Positions 1 to 12,412 of a stretch of 64,000 nucleotides of DNA are shown here, one piece after another; the stretch's first letter is position 1; each line of letters begins with the position of its first letter. This DNA comes from Nymphalis io (Eukaryota > Arthropoda > Insecta > Lepidoptera > Nymphalidae): the NCBI RefSeq assembly GCF_905147045.1, contig NC_065903.1, positions 10,974,001 through 11,038,000 of the forward strand, written 5' to 3'. Position numbers and translations under genes: made by a program. The notes beneath the pieces were generated by a model, which was not told where the DNA came from, ran no database searches, and worked only from the letters and a program-made list of their open reading frames with translations.

Positions 1-671
1 TAATCAACATCTTTAACATATTATTTAAAATTCACTATCTGGTCTGGTGATTGAAGCATGTCCCAATCAATACCAAATGCTCCTTTAAGAAAATGATGTT
101 ATGGCGCAATCCAAAACTTTATTCCAATATTTAATTTGAACGTTACATTCATCGTTTAACATCTACAAAGTTTGTTTTTGTTATAACATCGCCAGTTACT
201 TTATCTCGAATTTAATATTATTATTAAATCTAACATTTGATTGAATTTAATTTGTTAAGATATTTAAATAACTATTGTCATTGATAATTTCATTTTATAA
301 TAATCTTTATGAATATAGAGAACAAAGAATAAGGCGTTTTATAAAGTGCTTTGATACCTTATAGTGTAACAAATGATGTTAGTGCAGTGTTTTGTTTAGT
401 TTTTTTTTTTCTTTTTTTGACGTGTATCTCTCTAGTCACGCGCAAAATATTCTGCCAAAAAGGGATTACACATATGAGATCACTCGGCTTCAACTTTTGA
501 AGCGTTTATCATTAAATAAGATGAGTAGAAACTATGGAATACTACAGTAGATATTTCGAACAACATTGTAATTAAATTAAATAATTTATTGAACAAAATA
601 TAAATCACAATAATAATTATAAGTTTTTTTGTGAAGTATTTTAGGCATATAAACGAGGAAAAAAGCCAATG
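1..671. other. AT-rich sequence without recognised gene
   Basis: Only AT-rich sequence with T runs is visible. I see no coding exon, RNA gene or known repeat here. Confidence 0.5.
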
Positions 672-932
672 TTATTTAGCTGTTGTAATGCCGGTATTAA
701 GGTACAAGAGACAAATAATCTTCACTCCAATGGTTAGGTCATTGATAAGATATGTAATTAACACTTCTCCATGCCAATAACCATGAGCCAAATAGGCAAT
801 AAAAAATACGATATTTATTATAAACATATAGAAAATAATGCTCATTATTCTTCGTATTATATCGCATTCACAATTCGGTAATCCGATCGATGAAACTTTG
901 ACAGTTATTTCAGCTGTGCTACCGTAGAACAA
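672..932 (-). CDS. doubtful small hydrophobic ORF (86 codons)
   Basis: This open frame on the minus strand begins with ATG at 932 and ends in TAA. It could encode two hydrophobic, membrane-type segments (about residues 29-48 and 58-80), the first followed by a short polar stretch. I recognise no family. Phenylalanine, isoleucine and leucine richness is expected by chance in AT-rich DNA, and no neighbouring exon supports it. An isolated exon of an insect chemoreceptor-like membrane protein is conceivable, but this is a guess. Confidence 0.15.
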   Translation of the reverse strand: MFYGSTAEITVKVSSIGLPNCECDIIRRIMSIIFYMFIINIVFFIAYLAHGYWHGEVLITYLINDLTIGVKIICLLYLNTGITTAK

Positions 933-1080
933 TTAAACTTATCTATACATTTTTAATATCAAATAATAAATAATTTGTTAGTAGTTTTCCAAAACCGAGA
1001 GGTAAAATGTAACATTCTTCAGAATTGTCATATGCCTCTCTGTTATTCATTAAATGATTATACTTTTAATGATTTAAATT

Positions 1081-1336
1081 GGCCGTTGGCGTTGGTTGGT
1101 AGATACTCGCCTTTCACGCCGAAGATTGTGGGTTCGATTCCCACCCAGGACAGACATTTGTTTGCATGAGCATGTCTGTTTGCCCTGAGTCAGGTGTAAT
1201 TATCTATATAAGTATGTATTTACAAAAGAAAAGTAGTATATCAGTTGTCTGGTGGCCATCGTACAAGCTCTGCTTAGTTTTGGATCAGATGGCCATGTGT
1301 GAATAAAGTCCAAGGATATTATTATTATTCTTATTA
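1081..1336 (+). repeat. SINE family C, copy 1
   Basis: The head resembles a tRNA. It has an A-box-like stretch (TGGCGTTGGTTGG) and a good B box (GGTTCGATTCC), followed by a body with CAGACATTTG and TGTCTGTTTGCCCTGAGTC and an ATT microsatellite tail. Near-identical bodies occur at 53396 and 55764, which defines a dispersed RNA polymerase III-type SINE family. Confidence 0.8.
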
Positions 1337-1396
1337 TTATTAATCAAATTAAAACTTTGATTGTTATATAAAGTCATCGTTGTAAGGAATATGAAT

Positions 1397-1450
1397 ACAA
1401 AAACTATCAACTGATGTAATGGCCTCATTACATCAGTTGATAGTTTTTGT
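1397..1450. repeat. perfect 25-bp inverted repeat with 4-nt loop
   Basis: Bases 1397-1421 are the exact reverse complement of 1426-1450; GCCT at 1422-1425 forms the loop. It lies just after a SINE and outside any recognised gene. The loop is shorter than in usual microRNA precursors. A cruciform-forming palindrome or a fold-back duplication is the likely explanation. Confidence 0.9.
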
Positions 1451-2227
1451 AACGTTTTGTGCGTGCGCGAGTAACATTGTATAATATATAATTTGCAGCT
1501 TTATAATAATAAACGTATATCGCTTTAGGTATAAAGTAAAATGGTCAAGAAATATAGAAAATATCTTCAGAACAAGGGATTATTCGAGTAAAACCTTTGT
1601 GTAGGACTTAAGTAACAAACAAATACCTACTGTTCACATTTCAAACGTCACACATCAGAGGATCAAACAAAAGCTCTTCGTATTAAGCCTGAAATACTCG
1701 AAGCTAGCTTTGTTGTTTATATTTTATAATAATAAAAAAGTTTGTATTCAATATATATTTAATAATTTTTAGAAAAAGATAAAAAAAACGACCAAAGATT
1801 GGTATCACTCTAACTTCAATAAAAACAAAATTTGGAACTTTTATTACGTTGTCATAAAAACCGTCCAGACATCACTCAAATTTCAATAATCGAACGTTTT
1901 ATTATATTGTACTAATTAAAAATTACACTGCTTTGTAATTTTACAGAATAATTTTATTTTTCTTAAATATCTTTTCACGAATAAGTATGTTTAATAAATT
2001 CAATTTTTAAAAAGTTAGGTATATATTACAATATATTAAAATCTTAATTTTCAGAACAGCGTTTGTTATCTTTCTAGTTGCCACGTTCAAGAGTGACTGA
2101 GTTAAAGTAATCCTTTGACACGGTCCACTTTATTGTCAACTACTGGCAACACTAGTTAAAGTTATAAATGTCGTTTAAATGAATTAGAAATAAATTATCT
2201 CAATTATTATAAAAAGTAAAAAATATT
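1451..2227. other. AT-rich intergenic sequence
   Basis: No coding exon, RNA gene or repeat recognised. Confidence 0.5.
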
Positions 2228-2485
2228 TTTTTTTAAATTATTGGACGAGCATTTGGGCCACATGATGGTTAGTGGTCACCAACACCCATTGCCATTGTAA
2301 GAAATGTCAATGCGCCACCAATCTTGGGAACTAAAATGTTATGTCCCTTGTGCCTGTAATTACACTGGCTCACTCATCCTTCAAAACAGAACACAACAAT
2401 ACCAAGTACTGCTGTTTTGCGGTAGAATATCTAATGATTGGGTGGTACCTACCCAGACGAGCTTGCACAAATCCCTACCGTCCTA
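2228..2485 (-). repeat. retroelement tail family B, copy 1
   Basis: This is one of at least eleven dispersed copies of a roughly 290-bp unit. In the plus direction it starts with a T run and contains GGACGAGCAT, TGGGCCAC and GTGGTCACC, and ends near CCCAGACGAGCTTGCACAAA. Because the T run is the complement of an A tail, the element is taken to lie on the minus strand. It looks like the 3' end of a LINE or a LINE-mobilised SINE. This copy has internal deletions. Confidence 0.8.
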
Positions 2486-3326
2486 GTCGTCTCTGTTTAC
2501 AAAAAGATTAATCTCTTAAATAAACGGATTCGTCAGTGAATGTTCCATTGTTATCAATACTATTCATACAATAATAATACTGTTTATAAACTACACCAAA
2601 AAGATAAAATTTTTACAATTTATATAATAAAAAACTATTTAAGATGCTTTATAATGCAGATAAGTCTTATGTTATACAATATGAAGGCGGACTGGGAGAT
2701 GGATCTCTTCCAGACAACGTTATGTGGTTGAAAAAAAGTCAAGTATACTCCTAAATATAAAATCTTGTCAATCTGTAAGAGATACTTTGTCCTTTAAATC
2801 ATCGAGATAAATTTAAAAAATATAAATGTATACAGTACTTATTTCCTTCTGTATCTTCACACATATGGAATTTTCAATGAAACTCTTCAAATAGTCTTTA
2901 GCAGTTTACTTTATTGTTAAGCCGTTAAGCTTACAAGTTGCAGTTAAAAATAAATAAAAATTCAAAGTGAAGTACGATACGTCATATATAAAATGTCCCG
3001 CCTGATGGTTAACGATTAGCAAATATACGTATATCGTGTTTTGCGTGAGTGTTTGTGCTTGGCGTTTTGTGGCGTGTTGTGCTTCCATATAGTCAATTTA
3101 TCCACTTGTATTTAATAAACTCATTTATCGTATGCAATTTAATGGTTTTTGTTATTGTCTAAACTTGTTAACTTTTCTTTATTTCTTACTAGAATTACTA
3201 AATTCTATTCTTCAATAGGTTAGTTTATACGAAGTTTGCCTGGAAGAGATCGGTATAAATATTAATTTTCTGAATATCATGCGCAATGATAATATATTGG
3301 GATTGTGTGCAATAAATTTTATTCTA
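2486..3326. other. AT-rich intergenic sequence
   Basis: No coding exon, RNA gene or repeat recognised. Confidence 0.5.
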
Positions 3327-3480
3327 ACTAATATTATAAATGCGAAATTCAGTTAGTTTGCTCGTGTGTATTTTACGTTTTCACATCTCATAACTCAACC
3401 GATTGTTATGAAATTTTGCATACACTTTGTCAAGTGCACATAAAATGATATAGGACACCTAATAACTCCCCCTACTTCAC
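3327..3480 (+). repeat. dispersed repeat with ATTATAAATGCGAAA head, copy 1
   Basis: The segment begins with CTAACTAATATTATAAATGC, followed by a pyrimidine-rich TTTTCACATCTCATAACTCAACC block and ATGAAATTTTGCATAC. Related segments start near 5980, 50263 and 63868. This head is very common in lepidopteran genomes. From memory I associate it with non-autonomous Helitrons, but the assignment is unproven here. Confidence 0.55.
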
Positions 3481-3737
3481 ACGTCCACAAAATAGTAAAT
3501 AAGTAGTATTGTTCACCTAAGTCTGTTACGAACGAAAGATAAAAATACTACACAATTTTAGAATACTAGAAAGAGTTCAGAACAGAGTGTTTTAGGCTGA
3601 GTGCTCGTAGCACAACAAAGACAATATCGTATAACAATCACTGGGAAGCTAACCCGTGATTAAATTCTGCTATCAACTGAACCACGGTCAGTCTGAGCTT
3701 TAGAACGGGATACAAGTTATAAACTTTTGGCTTATAA

Positions 3738-4020
3738 GTACCGTAAACCGTAACAGTCTGGGAATGTCCCACTGCTGGGCTAAAGGCCTCCTCTCCTCTT
3801 TTTTGAGGAGAAGGTTTGGAGCTTATTCTACCACGCTGCTCCAATGCGGGTTGGTAGAATACACATGTGGCAGAATTTCATTGAAATTAGATACATGCAG
3901 GTTTCCTCACGATGTTTTCCTTCACCGTAAAGCACGAGATGAATTATAATCACAAATTAAGCACATGAAAATTCAGCGGTGCTTACCCGGGTTTGAACCT
4001 ACGATCTCGATTCTCGGCTT
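3738..4020 (-). repeat. SINE family A, copy on minus strand
   Basis: Read in reverse it has the tRNA-like head (CCGAG, TTCAAACCCGGG B box), the CATCTCGTGCTT and GAGGAAACCTGCATGT body, and the GAGGAGAGGAGGCCTTTAGCCCAGCAG 3' part also seen in full-length copies at 18421 and 41292. It is nearly full length. Confidence 0.85.
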
Positions 4021-4087
4021 ATAAATACAACAGGATTGAATGTGTAATTATTTATAGATTGGGATTATTCTTATAGTAGTTATAGGT

Positions 4088-4312
4088 TGACTGCCTTGGT
4101 CAAGTGGGTGTGTAAGGCCCCAAATGTCAAGGTCCTGGGTTGTCTGAACTCTATCCGGTCGTGTCGTTACACCGTCTAGTCGGATTATGAGAGTGAGGGA
4201 GTAGAGAATGCATCTGTGTTTGTGCACTATAATATATCCTGCATTTGGCTAATCTCATTTGGGATTGGCAGTCGTAACCGAAATCGGTCTGGAAGACATC
4301 TGCTGGCATAAT
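4088..4312 (+). repeat. SINE-like family D, copy 1
   Basis: The head GACTGCCTTGGTCAAGTGGG resembles a tRNA A-box region. The body contains TCGTGTCGTTACACCGTCT, TCGGATTATGAGAGTGAGGG, and a TTTGTGCACTATAATATATC block. A longer copy is at 16434, a reversed one at 6492, and an interrupted one near 42150. Confidence 0.65.
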
Positions 4313-4408
4313 TTATAGTATATACTATATTGTTTGAAGATGGTCTACGTTAATGCAGTATTGTTATTCGTTTAAATCCACAATTTCCACCTCGAGCAAG
4401 TTTTTTTT

Positions 4409-4692
4409 TTTTATAGAATAGGAAGGTGGACGAGCATATGGGCCACCTGATGGTAAGTGGTCACCAAACGCCCTTAGACATTGGCAGTGTAAGAAATGTC
4501 AACCATCGCTTATAGCCAATGCGCCACCAACCTTGAGAACTAAGATTTTATGTCCCTTGTGCCTGTAATTACACTGGCTCACTCACCCTTCAAACCGGAA
4601 CACAACAATATCACGTATTGCTGTTTTGCGGTCGAATATCTGATGAGTGGGTGGTACCTACCCAGACGAGCTTGCACAAAGCCCTACCACCA
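4409..4692 (-). repeat. retroelement tail family B, copy 2
   Basis: A well-conserved, nearly full-length copy. It runs from a T run and ATAGAATAGGAAGG to GAGCTTGCACAAAGCCCTAC at the far end, with the A tail on the minus strand. Confidence 0.85.
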
Positions 4693-5484
4693 GTAAGTGC
4701 TCTTATGACGTAACAGTGTCGTGGCAAACTTGCCATTTTGCTGATGTTATTCCTTATTTCCATATTGTGACAGATTTCACTGTATTGATGAAAAGAACGG
4801 TGGAGTCTTTACAGTGTAAAAACTGCGCAGACTATCTTAAACACCATGCTTCACGACATATTAATAATTTAAAATTGGGCATTAGCATCGAGAAGCCGAT
4901 CAGCCAAGGCAAAATACTTTATTAATAACAAAACAGCTTCTTAAACCAGAATTCTCTCACTTATACCACTCCCAAACAATCAGGACTAAGCGTAACCACT
5001 TCTGCGAGTCACTCTCGCTTGCAGTTTATATTACGTGACTGACGAACAGACCAACCATTATCAATATTGGCTGCTGAGTTTCGTTCTTTTTGCAAAGCAC
5101 TTAAAAGTGTTTCAGTATAATTTCATTTAAATTATATTCTACTTTATTAACTAAGGTACATTATTGTTAATAATTATCGGCTTAAAGAATCTTTATTCTC
5201 ATCATGAAACACATTCACTAACATGAGAACATAATATTACTACAACAATTGTCCAGCGGCGCGGCAAAGCAGCTTGTATAAATGATATTATCGAATGATA
5301 GAAAAATACAATTTCGAAGAGGGTATCTGTGAAAAACTTGCATTATTGTCGATATAGTCGTCGTGTCGTTTATAGTTATTTTTTCTTGATTTTTGTAAAA
5401 GGAATAAATTATAAGCAGGATAATGAGCAGACTTGCAAACATCAGATTATATATATATTTAATTATAAAATAAGTAGCGGTCTG
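4693..5484. other. AT-rich intergenic sequence
   Basis: No coding exon, RNA gene or clear repeat recognised. Confidence 0.5.
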
Positions 5485-5725
5485 GCAAATGTGTCACTTG
5501 CAGTAAGTGGTCACCACCGCCCATATACATTGATGCCGTAAGAAATATTCACCACTCCTTACATCGGCAATTTACACCTCAAAACACAAAAACATTGGAA
5601 ACTAATCCCTTGTACATGTTACACTCGCTCCTTCCAACCGGAAGACAACAATACTAAATTTTGCTGTATGCTGGCGAATGCGTGATGAGCGGGTGGTACC
5701 TACCCAGACGGGTATGCACAAAAAA
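5485..5725 (-). repeat. retroelement tail family B, diverged copy 3
   Basis: It keeps the order GTAAGTGGTCACC, GTAAGAAATATTCACC, GGGTGGTACCTACCCAGACG of the family but with many substitutions. It is clearly older than copies at 32027 or 40432. Confidence 0.7.
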
Positions 5726-5948
5726 AAACTAATATAACTATAACAAACTTACATATTAATTAAATATTAATTATTATAATTCTTATGTGATTCAATCTTT
5801 TATTTTTTATAAATATACAATAGAATAAATATGTCCTTTAATTAATTTATATATAATTGGTACAATTCCACAGGACAATCTTTTAGACAGCGTGCTTCTG
5901 CTTTAAATTTGTAATGTTTGTTATAATTCTTTTTATTTATGTATTTTA

Positions 5949-6300
5949 TAAAAATGTATATATATATATATAAAATATATCCTTAATAATATTATAAATG
6001 CGAAAGTGAGTTTATTTGTTACGCTTTCACGTCTTAAATACTCAAGCGATGATTACGAAATTTTGTGTACACATTGTTAAGGGAACAGAAACGGACTTAG
6101 GGAATTTAACACCCTTCACCCTTTCGAAAACTCGGAAGCTAGTTTTTGAATAAATATCAACATTACGATATAACTTTGAACACTCACAGCTGTTTCGGAG
6201 TATTACAAATGTTGGAGTAAAGTTGAATTTATTATTTTCATTTAAAGTAAACATCATACGCAAACAAAATATGTAACGCATGCAAAATTCCCTTTTGACT
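5949..6300 (+). repeat. dispersed repeat with ATTATAAATGCGAAA head, copy 2
   Basis: After a TA microsatellite (about 5956-5971), the segment TTAATAATATTATAAATGCG begins the same family as at 3327 and continues with GTTACGCTTTCACGTCTTAA. The right boundary is uncertain. Confidence 0.5.
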
Positions 6301-6491
6301 CAACCCGCAGTGAACCGTGCCAATGATATGTATAACTGACCCCCTAACAACGGTTTTAGATTTTAAAGTATGTGTGATGGACGCATTTTTTTTAATTATG
6401 AAAGAATAAGTTTAAAGTTTCCGCACGCGGCATCGCCTACTCATTCGGGGAAAGGGGATGTACCTTATGTATACTTTACTTCTATATGATG

Positions 6492-6665
6492 TCCTCCTGA
6501 CCGATTTCGGCCACAGGGCTCAATTTCAAGAGAGATTAGCCAACTGCACAGGATATATTAATGTGAATAAGTGTTTGCTCAAACACAGTTGTTCTCTCTG
6601 TTCCTTCATTCTCATAATCCGATGGGACGACAATTCGATACGACCAGAGAGAGTTCAGGCGCAAA
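6492..6665 (-). repeat. SINE-like family D, reversed copy
   Basis: Reversed matches to the family D body include CCGATTTCGG, GAGATTAGCC, and CATTCTCATAATCCGATGGG. It is 5'-truncated and diverged. Confidence 0.6.
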
Positions 6666-9600
6666 ATAGTAAATAATGCAATATTATTATGAGAAGGACT
6701 TCGCACCAAAAAAAAAAAACTATTGTAGCATTTGTTTCTGTTATAAAGATTTAAATAAATGTTTGTACTTTTTTTTAATCTAAGTGATCTTCATGTATCA
6801 TGTGTATAATCATCAATCAAATATGATGTCAAAACTATCTTCGAATAAAATAAATCGATATTTTATTTTTGCAGTCTTTTTTCATTTGCAGATAAATAGT
6901 AGCGGCATTGCTATAGTAAGCCATTTGAAGCACCCAGTCATGCGACAACTTTCCCCTTACCGTATTTGACAAATTTAACTCTGCACTATGTCGATATTGC
7001 CTTCAAAAGTATTTTATACGTAAAACCACTATTAATAGCATTTTGACGTATGTGAAAGCAGTTCTACGAAATATTTATAAGAAAAGTTATACAAATAAAT
7101 TGAAGTGTCTGTCTGTGATTTGAAAATAACTGCCTTTTTTAAAGTTGATATGGCTATTTGCAGGTTACCAAAACCAAAGCAATCATATGTTTATTTTTGT
7201 TTATCTGTCTGTCTGTGTGTCTGGGCTATTTTTTGAAATGGTTAAAAGTTACAAATTGAAATAACTAAATTTTTATAAGAAGCATTTCAAGGATAAAAAT
7301 TCGGAATTAATTAAATGAAGACTAAACTCAAATTTTTCATACTCTAATCAAAATCGGATGAACTAAATTAACTCTTTTATTATTTGGTCATCACGCTTGT
7401 CGTCCATTAATTAAAAAAAAATTAATTGACATTGGTCGCAATCGTTAACCAATGAAAATTAATTTTAAAGACTGGTGGTAGTTGTAATAAATAAAATAAA
7501 GTTATTGCAGATAACAAACATGTTCAGCAATCGTCAAAGATTGTATCGTCATTTTTCGTATTCCTTTTATGAAATTTAGTTATGCGTGTTGTGTGTTAAA
7601 TGCGTACGTCACGTACGATAGGGAGCTGTCGAATTTACATGAAAAGCACTTACATCAGACGTTTAGACAGTTGATAGACACTATTACCGTTTTATTGATC
7701 GGAGTTATACGTGAGAAGCCCCATTTTATTTTGTTTCAGTGTTTATATGAAAAGATGCTTTACCGGCTACGATCACTCAATTTCCGGTTCTATAAATTAA
7801 TCGTACATGATGATGATGAGCCACAGAAGTACATATACTAACTAGAAACGTTTCAGATTAATTGATACTTAAATAATAAATAAAGTAGTGAATGTTAATG
7901 CCCAATTTCTGAACTAAGACCCCCTGTCGTTTTAACACGAAAAATCAGTAGTGCTTGCCTGGGCACCCGCATTTATTCATGAAACCTGACGCATATACCT
8001 CAGGGGTATTTTAACCCCTAAGCAATCTTGGTTTTCATTTATATACAACTTATAAATGGTTCCAATATTATGAATATTAGTGTAAATTGTGATTTCAAGA
8101 CGGTATTACGTTGACAGTTGAACACAGCAGATTTAATAACATGCAGACAAAGCCACAAAAACAGCTAGAATAAGTATACTGATAGCTCCGTAGCCGTATT
8201 AAGCTCAAAACCGTTTTCGTTATAGAAAAGCCCTTGCTTAAAACATAATCATACAGAGCTGATATGAAACAATATTACCGAAACTAATACCTATATTTTT
8301 TTTCAATAAGCAATAATAAATAGCAAGTTGCTCAAAGCATGCACTTTAGATTTCAATGCACTATATTTCCAACTCGGTAAAGTCAATACATTCGTATTCG
8401 TAGTCAAGGTATTCGATTCCACGGTGCAGGTCAGTCACCTCCTCATGGTGTGCTATGGGCGTGGTTGTTTATACTGCAATATAGGAGAGGGACTTATAAA
8501 CAAACTCCTTGCAATTGCCTTTACTAGCGATCAAAATTTGCATTTAAATTTAAAAAAAAAGATTGAAAAATAAAATGAAAGTACACACATATGAATTTTT
8601 TAAATCACTTTAAAATTATTGAAATATTTATAATGTCTCATAGCTAAACTATTACAAAAATATTTCAGCGATTGAAGTTTTGTAATTAAAATAAAACATT
8701 TTCAATATTCAGCCTCAGATTTCTTGGATACCAATGAAGATTCTTAAAATATTTAAATATCCTAATTCGTAAAGTTAGTAGACGTTTTATTGTTGAAAGT
8801 TAAAGGTAACTCGACTTACGTACAGGGTTACCACGTGTCCGGTTTTCACCAGAGTTAGGTTGTTAATGTTTCGTCCGGGTGAAAATTTTCTATTAAATGG
8901 AACAATAGTATGTCCGGTTTTATCCAAAATCTGAATCAAAATGAAATTTCCTACAACAATATGTAAAATGATTTAGTTATATATAATAATTTATTTCTAA
9001 TAGTTGTAACATAATTGACTATTTCATTTTTAGACATAAAATGGCCTGTATAGCCTTTTTATAAATGGAATCTGTTCTCCATGGATAAACAAAACTTTAT
9101 GAAGTATGACCAAAGACAACTTTCTTTTGTTTTAATAAATTATAAATACTTAAGAAACTTGAAGGTGAATTATTAATACGGTTATACAATCTCATTGTTT
9201 AATTAACATTTGGAAAGGTCTTATTTAATTGAAATACATATTATATATTATATATATTAATATCTGGTAACCTTAGTTTTTCGCTGCAAATTAGTTTCTG
9301 ATCGATTTAGATTTAAATTACTCAGTGACAAACTCCTCCGCGTTAAATAATTTAGTTACAATTGTGACAATTATACATAATTAATTAATAAAAATATATA
9401 CATAATTAATTGTGTGTATAAGATCGTGGAAAAAGTGTTTTCGTATTTTATATACAAATTCAATATATTTTTTACCATAGTTTATTTACATTTGATTATA
9501 ACAATCATTGTGTGAAATCAACTTTCGCTGGCTACGTTTCCGAACCGATGTGACATAAACACCTTAAAAAAGAGCCTACTTATCTCTTAAAGTTTGAGTC

Positions 9601-10892
9601 CCATGGATGGACATAGGCCACATTTTTAATTTCTATCGCCACCCGTCCCCTATAACGCTAGTATTTATATGCATTATTCATAAATAAAACCTTAAAAAAA
9701 CATAATCACAATTCAGAATTTGGTAGATATATAATTAATAATAATAAAATAAATGCCTCCTGCCCATTTGCCGCCTTTTACATAAAATAATAATAATATA
9801 AGCCATTTTGTTCGATGATATATATAATACTATTTTGTAGTTGCATAAATCCATCGCTGTAGAATTCTCCCGACCTATTGTAATGTTATGAGACAACTTC
9901 ATTAAGATTTATTAGCAAATTATATTTAAGAAGTAACATAATCATAGGCTACTAACAATCTCCGAATAAAATTAAATACACGTGAGAATGACGATAAAAG
10001 CCATGTATGTATGTATGTATGGTTGAATGCGTTAATCTCAGGAACTTCCAGCTGGTCTGTAAGATGTTTTTACGTTGGATAGCGAATTTAGTTTTCTTAA
10101 GGCTACATATATAAGATTACACTACATGCATTAGTAGCTTAAGAGATAGATACAAAGTCATGAATGCAAAATAATAAAGGGCCCTTAACAATCCAATACC
10201 TTATAAATCATATAAGTGACTGGTGTGTGAAACTGGTGTGTGGTGGTGAAGTGGCCCACAACAATGAAAGCCATGACAGATTAAGAATGGTTCCTCAGCT
10301 TAAACCCAATGCCCTTACCTGTATTTCGCAGATCACAAAGACCAGTAGGGCTATTCTCTAAGAACGAACTCGAAACTCACCGCAGGAAACGGTCGTAAAA
10401 TTTTAGAAAGTAATATGCGACATTGTCCGTAATAATTATAACATTTTAAGAATAAACGCATCAAAAGAGTATATCGTGATAAGTCGGTTGTCAACATTTC
10501 ATGGACGAGTAATGAAGTGAGTTCTCACAGAATATTACTGCAGATTTATATTTTTACGTCGTATAGTACACACCTTTCAACTTCATTTCTATATAAAATA
10601 TAAAAAAGTAAAAAATATACTTTATTTAAATATACATATTATATTATGTATATTGCACGACTGGCAAAGAATACCAAACAGTATAGTTGATTTCATCATT
10701 TAATGAAACTATAAAACAAAGGTCAGGACCAACAACTATTTTATACAGAAGCAATTACTGTCAATTGATTACCTCTCGATGTTGCTCGGTATGTTTATCA
10801 CGAGCACATTATTGGGTAAAAATAACCAAGTGTAGGAATTCCGTAGAAAGATTCAGATGAGCAGTGCTCGGAAAATTGTAACGAGTTAGTTT
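6666..10892. other. long AT-rich stretch without recognised genes
   Basis: About 4.2 kb with no supported coding exon. Short frames are present (for example 7569-7841 and 8328-8573), but they lack splice context and recognisable motifs. A (TATG)n microsatellite sits near 10003-10021 and TA-rich tracts near 9235-9265. Confidence 0.5.
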
Positions 10893-11185
10893 ACTGGTGG
10901 TAGGGCTTTGTGCAAGCTCGTCTGGGTAGGTACCACCCACTCATCAGATATTCTACCGCAAAACAGCAATACTTGATATTGTTGTGTTCCGGTTTGAAGG
11001 GTGAGTGAGCCAGTGTAATTACAGGCACAAGGGACATAAAATCTTAGTTCCCAAGGTTGGTGGCGCATTGGCTATAAGCGATGGTTGACATTTCTTACAA
11101 TGCCAATGTCTAAGGGCGTTTGGTGACCACTTACCATCAGGTGGCCCATATGCTCGTCCACCTTTCTATTCTATAAAAAAAAAGA
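10893..11185 (+). repeat. retroelement tail family B, full-length copy 4
   Basis: This copy lies with its A tail on the plus strand (CCTTTCTATTCTATAAAAAAAAA at the right end). It starts at ACTGGTGGTAGGGCTTTGTG and is close to the family consensus, so it is comparatively young. Confidence 0.85.
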
Positions 11186-11292
11186 GTGGTTTCGTTGTAT
11201 GTTACACAAAGTCTAAAGACTAGCCTTCTGCACTTAAGATTTTTAAATGCACAAGTCTCGGCGCAACACAGATGCGCTCTGTAATCTGATAA

Positions 11293-11341
11293 GACAGGTA
11301 TTCGATTTACGTGCTCTCCGCGGAGAGATCGAATACCTGTC
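11293..11341. repeat. nested palindrome
   Basis: The outer arms 11293-11306 and 11328-11341 are exact 14-bp reverse complements. Between them lies a second perfect palindrome, CTCTCCGCGGAGAG (11314-11327), preceded by a 7-nt bulge. No function is apparent. It abuts a family B copy. Confidence 0.8.
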
Positions 11342-11354
11342 CACAGGAGCCTTT

Positions 11355-11590
11355 TTTATGTTATAGGCAGGCGGACAGACAAATGGGCCACCCGATTTTA
11401 AGTGGTCACCACCGCCAATAGATATTGGCGATGTAAGAAATATTCACCGAAATGGTCAATTACATCGCCAATGTGCCTCTGACCGACAAACATGTTATGT
11501 CCCTTGTGTCTGTAGTAACACTGACTCACTCACCCTTCAAACGGGTGAAGCGGTAGAAAGCCGCACACTTAGTAGTGTGCTATGGTGAAT
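11355..11590 (-). repeat. retroelement tail family B, diverged copy 5
   Basis: Matches include GGCAGGCGGACAGACAAATG, GTGGTCACCACCGCC, and ACTCACTCACCCTTCAAACG. The tail is on the minus strand. Confidence 0.7.
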
Positions 11591-11941
11591 ATCTATAAAA
11601 AACCATTAATGTTTTCTGCCCAACAGAGATTTGAACTCAAGACCACCGGTGCATTGCCGTGTTGCATTTTCGATAGTAAAACAAATGTTTGTTACGATCC
11701 AAATATTTCCACCCCATTACATTACATATAATATTACATTACGATTAATTATTGCTATTATAATTTATTTAAGAAAATAAAATGTTCTTACCAAAGCAGT
11801 TTATATTTTTTTTTAATTTTCGAATATAATTTAAAGCTTAATAATTTAAGCTATACATTATATGTAGGTATATGTATTTATAGAATTATTAAGAATGTAC
11901 ATACATAATTGATATCGGTAAGAAACTCATCATCGTCATCA

Positions 11942-12013
11942 GCCTCTTTAGCTCAGTGGCAGAGCACTGGTCTTGTAAACCAGGGGTCGTGAGTTCAAAC
12001 CTCACAGGAGGCA
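11942..12013 (+). tRNA. tRNA-Thr (anticodon UGU), array member 1
   Basis: A 72-nt cloverleaf without intron. The 7-bp acceptor pairs GCCTCTT with AGGAGGC (one G-U pair). The D arm contains CTCAGTGGCAGAG. The anticodon stem CTGGT/ACCAG holds loop CTTGTAA, giving anticodon TGT at 11974-11976. The T arm has TGAGTTCAAACCTCA, which is also the internal B box, and the discriminator is A. A run of T follows at about 12029, suitable as a polymerase III terminator. The CCA end is not encoded, as is usual for a nuclear tRNA gene. Confidence 0.97.
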
Positions 12014-12286
12014 ACGAGGAGTAATGTCTTTTTTTGTTTTTTGTTTTTTTACGCGGCGCACGCCAGTAAAATTCCAGCCAACATAATTCTTTTCTTACCC
12101 TTATTCATCTATCTTCAATTATAATATAACAATATTCCTCTTAAGTACTTATATATATTTCTAGTACTTCATAAATTATTATTCAAGATTACAACGCGTG
12201 ATATGGCGTTAATTTAATGTTATAGTATATTTGTCTTTATTCCTTGTGGTTGGAGTTGGCTATATGTAGTTTAAGCGTCACGTTAG

Positions 12287-12412
12287 TATGCGCAAGTGAT
12301 CCTTAAGGGAGATTCCGCTATTATTTTAGTGGGTATCCCGACGTTCGACACCGGCGTGTCCGACATACCCACATCATGTAGGGGAAACGCGTAAATGCAT
12401 TTTTCCACCAAG
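12287..12412 (+). repeat. retroelement family E, diverged copy
   Basis: It contains the family signature TTTTAGTGGGTATCCCGACG, CATACCCACATC and GGGGAAACGCGTAAATGC, which are better preserved at 40726 and 58220. Confidence 0.65.

Noticed and set aside
7569..7841. Plus-strand frame of 90 codons
   Set aside because: No recognisable domain and no neighbouring exon.
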